Below, in pieces: positions 48,302-61,849 of a stretch of 64,000 bases of DNA (the first letter of the stretch is position 1; each line of letters begins with the position of its first letter). Both the position numbers and the translations under genes were made by a program. The DNA lies in the NCBI GenBank assembly GCA_914767715.1, contig OU612070.1:23858025-23922024 (forward strand), read 5' to 3'. Source of the stretch: Membranipora membranacea. Its lineage: Eukaryota > Bryozoa > Gymnolaemata > Cheilostomatida > Membraniporidae. Below the pieces are notes generated by a model. The model saw nothing but the letters and a program-made list of their open reading frames with translations, did not search any database and was not told the DNA's origin.

Positions 48302-51300
48302 TCACTGTGTGTATGATCCAGGTACAACACCATCCTCAGGGTTCTCATCAATTCGTCGGAGAACAAGTTCCTTGAGCACATTGAAATCAGTCTGAAACAA
48401 ATTAAAACAGATTACTGAAGGGTATATAAAGAATGAGACTTAAGGGTCAGAAAATATTGACTTTCTGTACAACAGTGGAATATTACTGAGTGCGTTAAGC
48501 TGAGAAAATAAAAGACATGATTTAATTGAGGAAATGTAGCAGATGACAGGCTCACATTGATCACAATCAATTTGAAACATTCGTTCAGACAGAAAATAAA
48601 TTGCAGAACATTAACAAGCTCCGATCTGTAACTGCTATAGAGACCTGCTGCAGTTGATGTCTAAGGAACTCACCTTTCTACCATTTTTAGTCTGTGGAAA
48701 ATCATCAAAGAAAAGAATCCTTCTGGGATATTCCAACTCCATCATCTAGCGAAAAATCAACATATTGCGAACACACACATGAATATGAATAATATGCATT
48801 AATGAAAAATCAGGTTACGGTACAAGCTAAAACTTGATATAGGTAATAAAAAGTATCCAACAATAAATTCTTATTTTTTTGGTTATCAAAACACACATAT
48901 GGTAATTGTTATGCTAGCATACGGATGAACTAATTCACAAACGAGTGTTTAAAATACTTTGTTGGGGCTTGTTGGTAATTTAGAATTAACAGTCAACAGT
49001 GTAAGTTGAAACTCGCATAACCATATCCAACTTTACCTGTTTTTCTATGCAGTGGTTGCTCACTTCTTGCCTGGTCAAGTTTGGAAACCCTTTCTCCATG
49101 CTGGAATATTTAAGAAGAAAACTAAGAATGTTTCAAGGATGTTTTTAGCACCATTATACAAGGCTTTGCCTGGTTGAGGAAGAGGACAAAGCCATTCATG
49201 TGTACCCTACTATGACAGAAAGAGAGAGAGCTTATTTCTGTAAGGGATATCCCTGATTTCGGAGAGTATAAAACATCTATATAGCAAGGGAACAGCTCTT
49301 TTCCCTACAGTTCTATGACAAGAAATGACTAATTTTTCCCGAATCACCCTAAAATAATACTATGTCGATTGGTAATGCCCAATATTTTCAAAACATCTTT
49401 TAACTGGTCAAACACCCTCATGTAAGCGCGATGAATACACTTTTCCAAATGAGCTGTTGCACAGACTTTTGAACAAAGAATCTGCTGTGTATACCTTTGA
49501 GAGAGTTAATTGAATATAGTGGACAGGGTAATTGCTGGTTACATACCGAATACAGTAGACAATCTCATCATCAGTGTCAGTAGTTAGGGTGCTTGAGATA
49601 ACCTAATGGAATAATCAAGATCAATTAAAGTCTGAGCGAGATAAACATGGATATCATCAAACGACAAACAACACAGCTTGCAAGCATCAGGGTAATGAAT
49701 GAGTTTAGAAGATAGAGGAGATGGTTTCATAACCATTTGACTGATTTGAGCATTATAAGTAGAAGATTTCTGTCAAAGTAGACTAGCTTCATGGCATATT
49801 TCAGTGACCCTGGAATCTGTTTCGAGTATTACATGAATATGTATGATGTATATGGGTATCAATGTCATTTGGCTGCTGGTGAAAATCAAAGAAATGTGCT
49901 TGCTAGCCAGTTTATAAGTTCAATGGATCAGGTCAATTGATAAGATTTAATTGTGAAAATAAATCTGTAAACTCTAGAATTTGCTTGTTAACATAGTATA
50001 AGTCTAATCACCTTGACATCCCTGATATTCTTGTGAGTTGCTATGACTTCTTCTATAGCAACAGGCCAGAGTTTAACTCTGCGGATATAGATACACTTCC
50101 TGACACTTTCTCTTCCCATTATCACAAACTTTCCATCAGGATACATCATACCAATGTCTCTAATAAAAATCATAGATCTAAATAGACATGAGTAGTACCA
50201 GACCGTGCAAATTCACCACAAAACTCAATTCATTCAACATGATTACATTGAATGGAACATCAGCTATTGATTCATCTGTTTACCAAATACATGTATGAAG
50301 ATTATCTGTAGGTAAATGTACTTAGTTTGTCCCAGCCCAATAATCTCAATACTCATGGTGAAATCATACTGGAGAGGAACGGGACACTCTTGTACTTCAA
50401 ATTATTAAATTGTCCATATCATTTTCAAATGCACCAGCGCTCTAGCTGCCTGAATGCTAATTCTTTTGATTGCAGGTTCTCTTACTTCGTTTTATAAAAG
50501 CCATCATCTGTGAATGCGTCTTTGTTTGCTCTGGCTTCGTGATACTCTTTAAAACTATACGTAGATTTCAGTTGTATTCTACCCTCTGTTTCTATGTCAA
50601 CAACACAGTTATTCTCATCAACAACTCGCATCTTCAAATACAAAATATCATCAGTTCTCATACTTCAGGGTAGGTTCTTTAGGAGTAATTGCACCACGAA
50701 TTGCTCCTGGCATAGTTGTCTTAAGACTTTTTCCATATTAAATTACCATGATATATAAAATATTTATTCTACGATGTATAACATATTACATATAGGTTTG
50801 GTAGGCTTGTGTTCAAGACAGTCGCTGGTGAAAAAGGATGCGCACCTAGATATCTTAAAATAGAACTCGGAAGATACTCATCACAAAATCCTCACACAAA
50901 CTCCAGATATTTAAATTGTCTCTTAACTGGAATTGAATGATAAGGTTATGAGTTAAAACTTATAATTAGAATTAAACAAGTGTGTTCATAATCAGACTTG
51001 AAATTGTCTAGTCCGAATATTAATCATACAAATTAAGGGATGGTTTCTGCTAAATGCCTGCTGAATTGTATTTTAGCAGCCATTTATCAATGTTTCAATT
51101 AGCCCCTGCTATAAATCAGCAAAGTAGATTGGTCACAAAGACACTTTTGATCCCAATATTTCTTCAAATTAAGTGTCGACGTTTTCACTTACAATCATTT
51201 ACGGAATAGTTATCTCTTACCACACATCCCTTTGAGAGGAGAAGCTTTGCTTCCATTCTCTCCTCCTCACTCAACTTATTGAGACCAAACGGAGTATGAC

Positions 51301-54300
51301 CAACTGTGGGGATCTCAGACATACCATAACAGGTCTGTAAATAGAAAAAGAACTCTACATTCAGCGCTTCTGTTGCATGTCAAATAGACTGCAGTTAAGA
51401 ATCTTGCAGAAATGACATAGCAAAACAATCTTGGCACAAAAACTCTTGATGTTATTGAGGACATAATTTGGAAACCAAATATACAGATTTCAAGTTGTTC
51501 TACCTTGCATCGATGATATATATATCTTCTCAATATTCAATGATCATAAAAATTCAATCCCCATTAAAAATGATTACCAGTTCAAAACTAGATTTTGAGG
51601 CTGGTAAAGGATAACAGGATTACCACTAACCACAGTCATTCCTCCAAGGCTATCTTTAACTTTCTGTTTGAATTTCTTTGTGTAGCTTTGGCCTAGTAGC
51701 AATGTGTGTTTGATTTGTTTGCCCTTGGGGTGGCTTTTTTCCATATAGTCACACAGATAATCTAGCTCCTTAGGTAAAATTACTACAAGGGTAACACTAC
51801 AAATAAAATTCTGATGTTAAAGTGACCTTAACCCAGGGGCTCAATTTTGTTTGAGCCGTTGAGATAAGGTTAGGCTTGAGTGGTCTTGTCTGCTGTAATA
51901 AACCAATAAATTGAATAAAAAATAAGGCATTAAATGGCCCTCATATAGACCTAGACTTGAGTTTTGCCTTCCTGCTAGCTCACGCTGTTAATAAGACCTG
52001 CTTATCGTCTCAGGTTTAGGTCTCAGAATTATTCTATAGTGGGAGTTTTACTAGATTGCTATCCAGTAAAATATTGTCTTCACAGATTTTTTATGGTACT
52101 GCTGGTAAACGACTTCAACTCAAAGGACACTTTGACCAGTCGCTGGAAATTGTGAACAAAGACTCCTGAGATATGTGATGAAGTTGACTTGAGGCGTTGT
52201 GAGATAGACTTGAGATGTTGTGAGATAGGCTTGAGATGTTGTGAGACAGCCTTGGAATGTTGCAAAGTAGTCTTGAGATATTGCCAGATAATAGCGAATC
52301 CAAATTAAAAGAGTGGGTGGATACCCATAGGGACCCATCAAACCTTTGATTAAGATCTCATGTAACATGTAAATCGGTACGATTGTTAGACACAAATATC
52401 TCCTATATTATGTAAATTTAGGTAAGTATAATATGTTGCTTTGACGAGGTCTCATGATTGCACCATTTTTCTGTCTTCTATGTAAGTAATCATGTGGGTT
52501 TGCAAGTAAACTAAGAAGTAGATATACTACTAAGGGGCAAGGCTTATAAACAAAAAACTCGACCTTACATATCAACACGCTAAAAACAGGTTACAGAGAG
52601 ATGCAGTGGACTATTAAAATGGCAAAAGTGCGCCATTAAACACAGTTTCATTTAGCATACAAAGATCACCGATAGTAGATAACTCAGGAGAGAGGTTCTT
52701 CTGGTGTGTGGATATACATTCAATGTTGTTGGGCATTTTTAACTATAATGTGGTTCAGAGTTACAGACTCATATGAATAGAAAAAAACGATATCTCAATA
52801 GGATTTTTGATGTACCGAGACCATTGAATTCCATATCTGGAATAGCATCATTAGCTTTCTTTTGCAAAACAAAGGGCTTGCGAAAATAGCCAGTCCCTAG
52901 TAGCGATCTAGAAATGCCCAAATCATCGACACTGTAGGGGTATAATTACTGTTTGCAATTTTGTAAGCAAGACAATTTCTCAGACTAATTATTCATGCTA
53001 CTAGGGACAGCCAATCAGATAACAGTCAGATGGGTCTCTGTGTTTAGTGTCCAAACTGTATAACGCTATGATACTATTTCCATTCTATGAGAAGAATTTA
53101 ATTCAGTGACCGAGACACATAGAAGTTGTCGTGCAATATCAAACGTGAAACAAGAAGTTAACGTATCTCGTGTCGACTCACGTTCCAACACAGATTTTGC
53201 AACCTCCAATCTTCTAGGCTACTTACCACTCATCGATTATTGCGTCACCACATATCTGTGCAACTTTTTCTCTAGATATATTCTTGGATAAATCAGGTGA
53301 GAAAACAAGCTTGTCTGTATTTCCAATGAGATTTAGAACAGTTCTAGCTAGAGGTACCATACTCCCTCTGTTCATACATTCTGTGATACAAACCTGTGAG
53401 AGATTTTCAGGAAATCACGCTTCACTGATTAACAGTAACAAGTATGTATTTGAACAAACAAGCATAAGATGCATTGACAAAAGCTGTGTCAAACAATATA
53501 ATCCAGTGCGGATTTATCAGGGGGGGTGTGTAATTACCTGCACTTCCCGAAAGAAGGAATGATAAAGTTTCACTTCGGTGTTCTGCTCATATTTTGACAA
53601 ATGTAATGAAATGTCTGAAAGTCCACTTACTGCTCCATTGCTAGATAGTACTGGTTTCCCAATGCGCTCCAGAAAGCTTTTATGTGTGTGCAGGGAACTT
53701 TTCCATTGACCCGTTGTACCCTGAAATGTAGTTTTTTAAGAATTGGTGTGGAGGGCTAAATCTGCAACAGGGTTTGAATTGAGTCATTATACAAACAGGC
53801 AATCTATAAAATGAAGCACGGCGTTAACATTATTCTCAAGTAAATGTGATTCATCAAGCAGAAGAACTGTGCTTGTTTGTGTTACTTGGTACATGCTTAT
53901 TATTTTATTACCGTTGAATATGAGATCTGAGAAATATGATCAGGTTGAACTTTGTCTCTGACTCTTTCAAGCTGCAGGTCACCAACTACCACCCCTTGCT
54001 GAATCAAACCCTCCAGCGATTTCATGAACGGATAGTTCATCAGATGGTCCTTGTTGTTACCATCATAGCAAACATGTTTTACACCACTCAGCCTACAAAT
54101 GTCCAACAGTTTAAAAAAAAAAATTTCAATGAATGTTGAGCTGCATCAACAAAAATGATAGGCGCTTCATTCAATATCCTTTCAATTTCAACAAATGTCC
54201 GTTAGAGAAACCTTGAATATGTGACTTATTTGAAGTGTAAGACTGGAAAAAATAATGCGTTTTCTCACTTTTCTGAGACTGGAAGTATAGTTCCACTTTG

Positions 54301-55267
54301 AAATAGATTTAAAACAGCTTCAACGATTCCTTCATCGGCTGCGTCTCCTACCACGATAACTTTAGGTTTGAATAAGTTGACAGTTTCCTCTATTAAAAGC
54401 TCTCTTGGCATTAATACGATATCCGCCTAGATGATTGAGAAGTTCAAAAGTCAATGGTTAGAAAATATATAACGACTCCAAATTCATAAATTGCGTACTC
54501 CAAAGCAACTCTTGATCTGAACTTTTTTATTGAATTGATCTTGCTGCATCTTACCATAAGTACAATATTTGAGGACAGCTTCATCTTACAGGAGCACATG
54601 TTGGTTGGATGGAATGAGGTCTCTTTTGAAGTCTTTGTTATTCCAATATATCAATTCATTAAATATTTATGTGTATGTATGTACTGTACCACTTACCACT
54701 ACAGAAATACCGATGGAAAGACAGGCAACCCATACAGCCAATGCCTCCAGTGAGTAACAACCGATTATGAGAATAGAGTCGACACCTGGCTCCAGAACAT
54801 CCAAAGAAACCAAGCCCTTTGCATACTTATCACTCTGCACGAACATAAAGATTTGCTGTTATGTAACTCATGTAAACTATAAGTAAAGTTGTGTTTGGAG
54901 AGGTCACACAGGCCACAGCTCATCGCTAAATATTTATCATTGCAAATTATATATAGGGTAAAGTAAAGTAAAGTAAAGTAACAAGTGAAGTAACAACTAT
55001 GTGCAAACTTAATGAACCTACCTGTTGTAATATGTATCCATTATCTGCTCTCTCTCCAGTCTGAAGATTAACAAACTCAGTTATCCTCCCCTGTTGATAA
55101 ACTCTCTTGAATAAATCATACAAAACACGATCTTGTGGTGAAGACCTAATGTGGTCAGACCTATCTAAGTAGCTTTTAGTCAGCATGACACATTCGAAGA
55201 CATACAGCAAACTGAAGAACTTCTTTACAGCCTCACCGTAACCATGGCTGTAATTACATATTTCCAT
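48302..55267 (-). CDS. AMP-binding enzyme, divergent acyl-CoA synthetase-like
   Basis: Fifteen exons join without a stop into 632 residues: 55022-55267, 54697-54834, 54269-54426, 53912-54092, 53631-53720, 53538-53582, 53227-53393, 51631-51796, 51221-51334, 50486-50631, 50012-50177, 49547-49602, 49037-49100, 48674-48745, 48302-48391. Adenylation motifs appear in order: A3 ISYSTGTTGQWKSSLHTH (about residue 237), A5 CYGMSEIP (about 399), A6 VDIETEGRIQLKS, A7 SMIFIRDIGMMYPDGKFVIM, A8 GRESVRKCIYIRRVKLWP, A10 FFDDFPQTKNGRK (about 595-603). The family activates carboxylates as acyl-AMP, usually passing them to CoA. Oddities: A3 has QWK where G-x-PK is usual, A8 lacks the normal Asp and Gly of GR-x-KD-x-I-x-x-x-G, and A10 reads GRK rather than GK. 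Substrate and activity are therefore uncertain. A second Met at residue 28 is an alternative start. Length is near the 550-650 norm. Confidence 0.85.
52185..52295. repeat. 21-bp minisatellite in intron
   Basis: Five to six units of GTTGTGAGATAGACTTGAGAT with variants lie in the large intron between exons 53227-53393 and 51631-51796 of the AMP-binding gene. It generates repetitive spurious open frames. Confidence 0.85.
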
Positions 55268-55318
55268 GCGAACCCAGAACCCTTAATTATTATTAGTTGA
55301 ACATAAACATCGCTAATA

Positions 55319-55745
55319 GCTAACGGTTCATTATAAAATCTAGATAATAAATGTTATGTTCTTATCAGTTGTCACATCATCCTCTTAGAACAACGATAAA
55401 TTCATGAAACTGCTTATTTGCTTCAAATATCAAATATAAGATAAAATGATTACCTCAGATTTTAGAATAAGTATACAGTGCTTGGTAATAATTGCCACGT
55501 CTAGACCCAGGCTCGTCATCATCAATAATGGCTAACGGTTCATGATAAAATCTAGATTACTAAATGTTATGTTCCTGTCCGTTGTCACAACATCCACTTA
55601 GAACAACAATAAATCCATACACCTACTTATTTGCTTGAAATATCAACATCTACATCTCACTCTACAAAACATATATACAATTATGAACTTAGCTCTTAGA
55701 ATAAGTATACAGTTACTTGGTAATAATTGTCACATACTGAGCCAA
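55319..55745. repeat. 212-bp direct tandem duplication
   Basis: Starting GCTAACGGTTCAT at 55319 and again at 55531, two diverged copies run to the shared motif AGAATAAGTATACAGT.CTTGGTAATAATTG. The pair lies just 5' of the AMP-binding gene start and may include promoter sequence. Confidence 0.85.
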
Positions 55746-55749
55746 ACTC

Positions 55750-58480
55750 ATCATCACACATGTACTTTTATTTATCTTTACCATCTATTTTATGATGCTT
55801 AGTAATTATTCAGTTTAAAAGAAATTGGACTTGATGATCTGAGAATGATAACCTACCAACCAATCAACAAGAAAAGATGTCGTGACCGATTGGATCAACA
55901 AAAACTGTCAAAATGTTGACAACAAAAATATAAAATACCTTACACATAACAGTATTGATGGTATTCAATAATCCCCCAGAGTAACTAAAGCAGAACATGA
56001 AATTTCACAAAATGTTGCTATTCATCAAAAATTGTGAACATCGAAAAGACACACGCAAGTGAGCTGGGTCCGGAACAATCATCCTTGAAAGCTCCAGCGG
56101 TGGGTGATATGATATAACGACATTTAATTGTGTCCCAGTGGGCACGTGGTCATGAGCGGCCAGTATAACACATGTTATTGAGGTGAATTGTCTATGGGTT
56201 AATCTGAACATGTATTCCTGGTAGATTAACATACCTTTTATGTTTTATTTAGCTTGTATTTTTCAAAGTATTGTTATTATCCAGAAATTATAAATTTAAA
56301 GTGGGTTAAAGAGTAACTTTTCAAAGTGGTGGTGACCCCAGTTTAAAACTGGAATGTGACGTCGTAATGAGAATCATGTATCTTCCCTGAGAGGGAAAAG
56401 ACTGTCCTGCTTTCACTGAATCCCTATCCTTTAATGAAATTACTTCTGTCTGCTATCAATTCGACAAAAAAATTAATCAAAAAATGAGATGTTAGGCAGT
56501 TTCAAAGATATACCCATTTCTGATCCTTCTCCTTATGCTGCGTGGGATAGAGTACCTAACTGGAGAGAGGACAACTTCAAATAGAGGTTTCTACTCAAGC
56601 TGAGAAAACTGTCTACTGGCAGTCAGCAATTCACATAAGGTCATGCCTCGCCAAAAAATTTTTTGGGGTTTCTCAATCCACATGATCAAAGAAGTCTAAA
56701 CCCAAAATTTGGCGATGTTACGCCATGACGTGACGTCATGACGCGTCACTGAATTTCAGCAACATGTCAAAACCTATTGTCACTAACGTCCATATTGAAA
56801 GACATTGCAAGTTCTTGGAGCAAAAAATGCAGTTAATACATAAAGACTACCTTTATATCATCCAACCATAACAACAATAATGTTCAATGCTTGATTTGAC
56901 TTGAAAAAAATCGGCATTCAAATTCACATACTGATAGCTAAACCATAAGTGTTAACAATGCTATAAAGAAAGTGAGCTGTGTCAATTGCTGTCCAAGGTG
57001 GAGAAATGTGATAACCCTAGTGCCCTCACTAGCCCAGTGCTGACCAGTATTGATGAAAAAAAATTGATGTGCCAGTTGGAAATTTTGAATTATCTTACTC
57101 CTTTTTGACTAAAATGCCCCTTTGCTGTACAAAACAAGAAGTATGAATATGTGAAAACAGTACTGAGACCGCAATATTTTTCCTGCTAGGGGCATCCTCC
57201 AAAGCCTTGGTGAGGGCACTACGCATTTATTTTGAACCAAATAAAATTTCCGTATTGGAAAAGGGGTGTAATAAGAATGCCCATCATGCAGTTTTCCAGA
57301 GGCAGGCTGTAAACTCAATATTCTTTTCGCCAGGCTATCTTCAAATAAAATATATTGAGTGAACAATTCCATGGGAACTCCCTAGAAACATATCCTTTTT
57401 GTATATTCCCAAGTTCCATATCAAAATTTCTACTCGAATTGAAATAAATGCCTCATGAATACAGAGGAAAATCCAACCATTTATGGTTTTTTGCCTGTTA
57501 TATTTCTGCACCAGATTTGGCGTAGTAATATAAGTCTCTAAAATCCAGCCATTTTGGTGCATTTTACAACAGTTCACAAGCTGGCTCATTAATTCCTGTC
57601 TGTTATTATAGAACTTTCCTTCTCTAGTACTTGAAATTCATGTCGAGGCTTGTTCCTAGGATTAATTATCACAAATTAATTTTATTGGGACTACTTTGCG
57701 CTGCCAATCCTGGCTTGATACGATAAATGGTTGTGAGGCGCCTGAGCCAGATGCTCCCAGTCATTGACAGCTCCTACTCTTTTGCATGGGCAGCGGTGGC
57801 TTAAATTTCATAAATTGTCATCACATAAATAAGAAATTAAATTAAAGACAATTGAGGGGTTGGAAATTGTTCAACAAGGAATAGCTCCAATTAGAATGAA
57901 AAATCAAGGAAATCGGACCAGTAGTTCTCAAGTTAGTATCCTAGGAGAGGCGTGACCTTAAAATACCTCTGATGTTCTCTGAAACAGGGGAACAAGGGGA
58001 TTGAAGATACATGACTTTGAGTAGTGTCACTCTAATTCCGCTAGCTAAAACACCCTTTTCTATCTGTTACTTACCATTGAATGTGGAGTCCTATGCTTGC
58101 TAGTTGTGACTTTACCCAGCACATCAGATCTTTGCAGTCAGCTTAACACTCCCCCTCTTCATCATCAAATGATATGAGGGAGGGGAATCAATCCAGAAGT
58201 TCTCATTGGCGTCGATGAGTGGAGCGACACTCCTTAATGCCACAAATCAATTTAATCAAAATGAAGTATAATTATTGTTCATAACTATGAATGTGTTCAT
58301 CTGTCATTGGTGTTTACCCAGGGCATTCAAATTATTAAGCCGCTCTTGACCTCTGAATCATGACTTCCAATACCACATCTTGCATTAGGTCAAAACTTAA
58401 GCATCATAGTTTATTTCCCATGGTCAAGGTTTTCTGTTCTGATGATTTCATCTGTGTAAATCAGCTTACTGAGTTCTCTT
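55750..58480. other. No gene recognised
   Basis: AT-rich sequence with short open frames. A perfect CRE-type octamer TGACGTCA occurs at 56731-56738 within CG-bearing palindromes. No coding gene seen. Confidence 0.45.
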
Positions 58481-58499
58481 TTACCAAATGAGCTCAGTA

Positions 58500-59450
58500 T
58501 ATATGATTACAAAGCTTTTAATATTAGGAAGAGGCTTTTAAACAGCAAAATAAGTGCTACAGAGTATCGATTCTTAGGAGACCTCTGGATAGTGTCGAGT
58601 ATTCTTTCGGTGATATTCAAGTCCCTGCAAGGTAAATTTCCATTTCATCTGGTGTCGGGAACTTAAGCGGCCATGAATATCACATTGTGCGATGAGGCTA
58701 ATACATATATGGTGCCCCTTATGGGCTGAATTATGTTAATGACTGCATGTATAGTAGTCACTGCAAACATTCTACACTTGATTTTTCTCTCTCAGTTACA
58801 TCAGCATGAGGGACTGTCTTCTTCAAATCTTTGATAATCGTTACCCGCCTGGATATCATAACGCCAGCCATCCTGCCAATTGGTACAGTTCATCATTGGA
58901 AATCAATAGAACTGACTTATAATTCAATTTTGTACAGCAGATCATTTGTAGCATTTGCAGCTACAAACTCCGATACCCAGTGTTTTTGTTCTCTATAGCA
59001 GATCATTATTTAACTTCATTTCTATATCAGTAACTATTTAAGGCTGGTCATTTCAGCTGCAATCGATGCTCTTATATTTGTTCCATTATTATTCGTTGTT
59101 GTGTATTATGTTTGAGGAAAAATTTCCATGTTATGATATGAGATATAGGCTGCTCTTTAATTGTTTCTGGTACAGTCTTTTGTCACAACATTTGCAATTT
59201 TGTTGACTTTTGAATCGGCAAAGATGATAAAGATGTGACAGAACCAGCATGAAAAGCACCTCAATGATAGAGAAAAAAGTGCAGCTGATTATGTTTTTAT
59301 AACCACAGCTGCCTATCTCGTTGGCTCTGTATTTTCTATCATACTTGGATGTGTAACTTTAAGTAACATTGAAGCTCTAGCACTAAAAACGATAACACTC
59401 TTGGTTGATCAAATGAGTGGAGTCTGGAATATATAAATTACTTTGTTTGC
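58500..59450 (+). pseudogene. Possible remnant of a multi-pass membrane protein
   Basis: Hydrophobic stretches with plausible exon edges occur in order: LGDLWIVSSILSVIFKSLQ (ends near 58630 before GTAAAT), a hydrophilic piece starting after an AG near 58796, and DYVFITTAAYLVGSVFSIIL near 59285-59345 ending at a stop. Frames do not join and I recognise no family. This may be chance. Confidence 0.22.
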
Positions 59451-59799
59451 TGTGATGGGTGTCCATAGGAGGAAAGTAAAGAATATGATATGCAGCAAGA
59501 TGGTCATATAAAGACGAACACAAATTATACCGGTAGAATTGAGCCTTCTGTGTTAGCTCTGAATAATATCATCATGTCTGAAGTCAGAGTCGGAGACTGG
59601 AGACTCATTGTCCCTATCTGAGAAGGATCAATGTGATAAACATCGACAAGATTTTCACTACCACAGTGACTTTTTTGTCTGGAGGCTTGTTCTGTTCATT
59701 TTTATTCTCCTATTATTATTATAACAACAATGCGAATGGTGCGAGATTGAATATATTTTATAATTGTGGTATAATTAATAAAAATAATATTAAATCTCA

Positions 59800-60025
59800 G
59801 GCCGGGATTTGAACCTGGGTCTCTTGATCTGTGATTGAGCACACTAGCCTCTCAGCCATGTCTGCCCGCTAAGTTGGACATGATTGGGTAAAGTTACCTG
59901 TCGTGTAATTTTGTTTAATTTTTCATTTTTTTCAAAGCAAAGAAAGCAGAAAATGTGTAACAAATGTTATATGCACATGCGCAATGGTTTTACTACACAT
60001 ATGTGGTTGAATACAGGACTGGAGT
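59800..60025 (-). mobile_element. tRNA-derived SINE head with shared flank
   Basis: Minus-strand A box (CATGGCTGAGAGGCTAGTGTGC) and B box (AGGTTCAAATCCC) lie within 59800-59872. The next 150 bp (to about 60025) match 7505-7690 beside another SINE copy. The repeat is therefore longer than the tRNA-like part. Confidence 0.6.
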
Positions 60026-60725
60026 TTTGTGGATAATAAAAATACCTGGCAATGAAGGCTCTAAAATGAAGACAAATGTAAATTAATTTATCACTTGATC
60101 AGGTCAGGTGTTTAGAATCTGGCAAACCTTAAATCAAAAACAGAAATGTGAAATGAAGCAAGCATATTGAGATTAGATTTCCTGGGAAACACTTAGCAGA
60201 TTTTACCTCATCTCTGGTCAAAACAACATTTTATATTGAATTTTGTTTTTCCGCTTTTATGAATTTAAAAAAAACAGATCATAATTTTTAACTTCCAAGA
60301 TCCTTGGTGTCACTTTTCGGTAATTCTGAATACCAGTTCATTTTGTGAGTACATGCAAATTTAACGGTGCTTAGGAGAAAATTGTGTTTTATGTGCTTGG
60401 GAACCCGACTGTTAGAATGGAGGCATTGAAATGTTCGTTATAACATGACACTGAATGTTGGGACAAGAAAATTTAAGACAAGTTTGCATTTAGTTCACTT
60501 TATGGCATTAATTGTGACCGCATAAATTGTTACAATTTTGAAACAATATATGCAAAGGGCCAGTGTGATTGCCTGTAACTAGTGCCTAGACTGCCGGACC
60601 GCTAAGACTACTGGTCAAATCCATAAAATACCAGAAAGTACACAGTGCACCTGCACCTTAACAACACATGGTCAAGTTTATGTTGTTCGCTGAGAAATTG
60701 ATTTTTTATGACTATACTTTGCAGA

Positions 60726-61849
60726 TCATTCCTCCTTTCAAAGTGCCAAGTTGAACTGCTTGAAAAGAAACTAATACAGCATGATATTGATTTCATTATT
60801 GCCAGATTCTAAGTTGTAATTGAATGTAAATGATATAGAGCTGCTATCTAGTCATTGACGCGATATCGAAACCACAAAGTTGAGTTAGAAGAATTGACAT
60901 AGTGCCCATTATAGGAAAACGATCTCTTCACTCCAGCACAATTTAAGAAAAACTGATATCATTATAATTATGTGACTGACAAATTGTTTCTGTATTGATT
61001 GCTTCATGATTATAACATGATGGTAGTGAGGTGTTATCTTATTAAAACCCTAGCATAGCAAAATCTTGTGTTCCCGGGCCCCTTTGATCTGGTAAGTCAT
61101 TATAAAATAAATTATATTCTCATGACTAGATTTTAGATTAGGTTTTCATGATGAATATTTTTGCATTGGCAAGCAAACATTTACCATCTTAAATATTTCT
61201 ATTTTGCTACACATCAGCTTGCAAAATTAAGTCTTATGGCACAAAGATATACACCTCAACCCTGAACCCTGAAACACTAAATATGGGGATGTCATTCCTC
61301 CTTTCAAAGTGATAAGTTGAACTGTTTGAAAAGAAACTAATACAGCATGATATTGATTTCATTTTGACGCAAATTTTGATCCAGAATTTTGATCTAGAAT
61401 GATGCGATATTGAAACCACAAAGTTGAGTTAGAAGAATTGACATATTGCCCATTATAGGAAAACACTTGTGGTCTAGATCTTTTCACTCCAGCACAATTT
61501 AAGAAAAACTGATATCATTATAATTATGTGGATGACAAATTGTTTCTGTACTGATTGCTTCATGATTATTACATGATGGTAGTGAGGTGTTATCTTATTG
61601 AAACCCTAGCATAACAAAATCTTGTGTTCCCGGGCCCCTTTGATCTGGTAAGTAATTATAAAATAAATTATATTCTCATGACTAGATTTTAGATTAGGTT
61701 TTTATGATGATTACTTTTGCATTGGCAAGCATACATTTACCATCTTAAATATTTCTATTTTGCTACACATCAGCTTGCAAAATTAAGTCGTATGGCACAA
61801 AGATATACACCTCAACCCTGAACCCTGAAACACTGAATATGGGGATGTC
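60726..61849 (+). repeat. Tandem duplication of about 560 bp ending at a start codon
   Basis: Copy 1 spans 60726-61291 and copy 2 spans 61292-61849, highly similar throughout with small indels. Both end in ...CCCTGAAACACT.AATATGGGGATGTC. In copy 2 this ATG starts the PAN gene. In copy 1 it runs back into the duplicated start. The duplicated part is therefore the promoter/5'UTR region of the gene at 61845. Confidence 0.88.

Noticed and set aside
52080-52395. Overlapping 60-90 codon frames
   Set aside because: Produced by the 21-bp intronic minisatellite.
52810-52910. Candidate extra exon of the AMP-binding gene
   Set aside because: Phase from the donor at 53227 gives a stop, while direct joining to 51796 keeps the frame.
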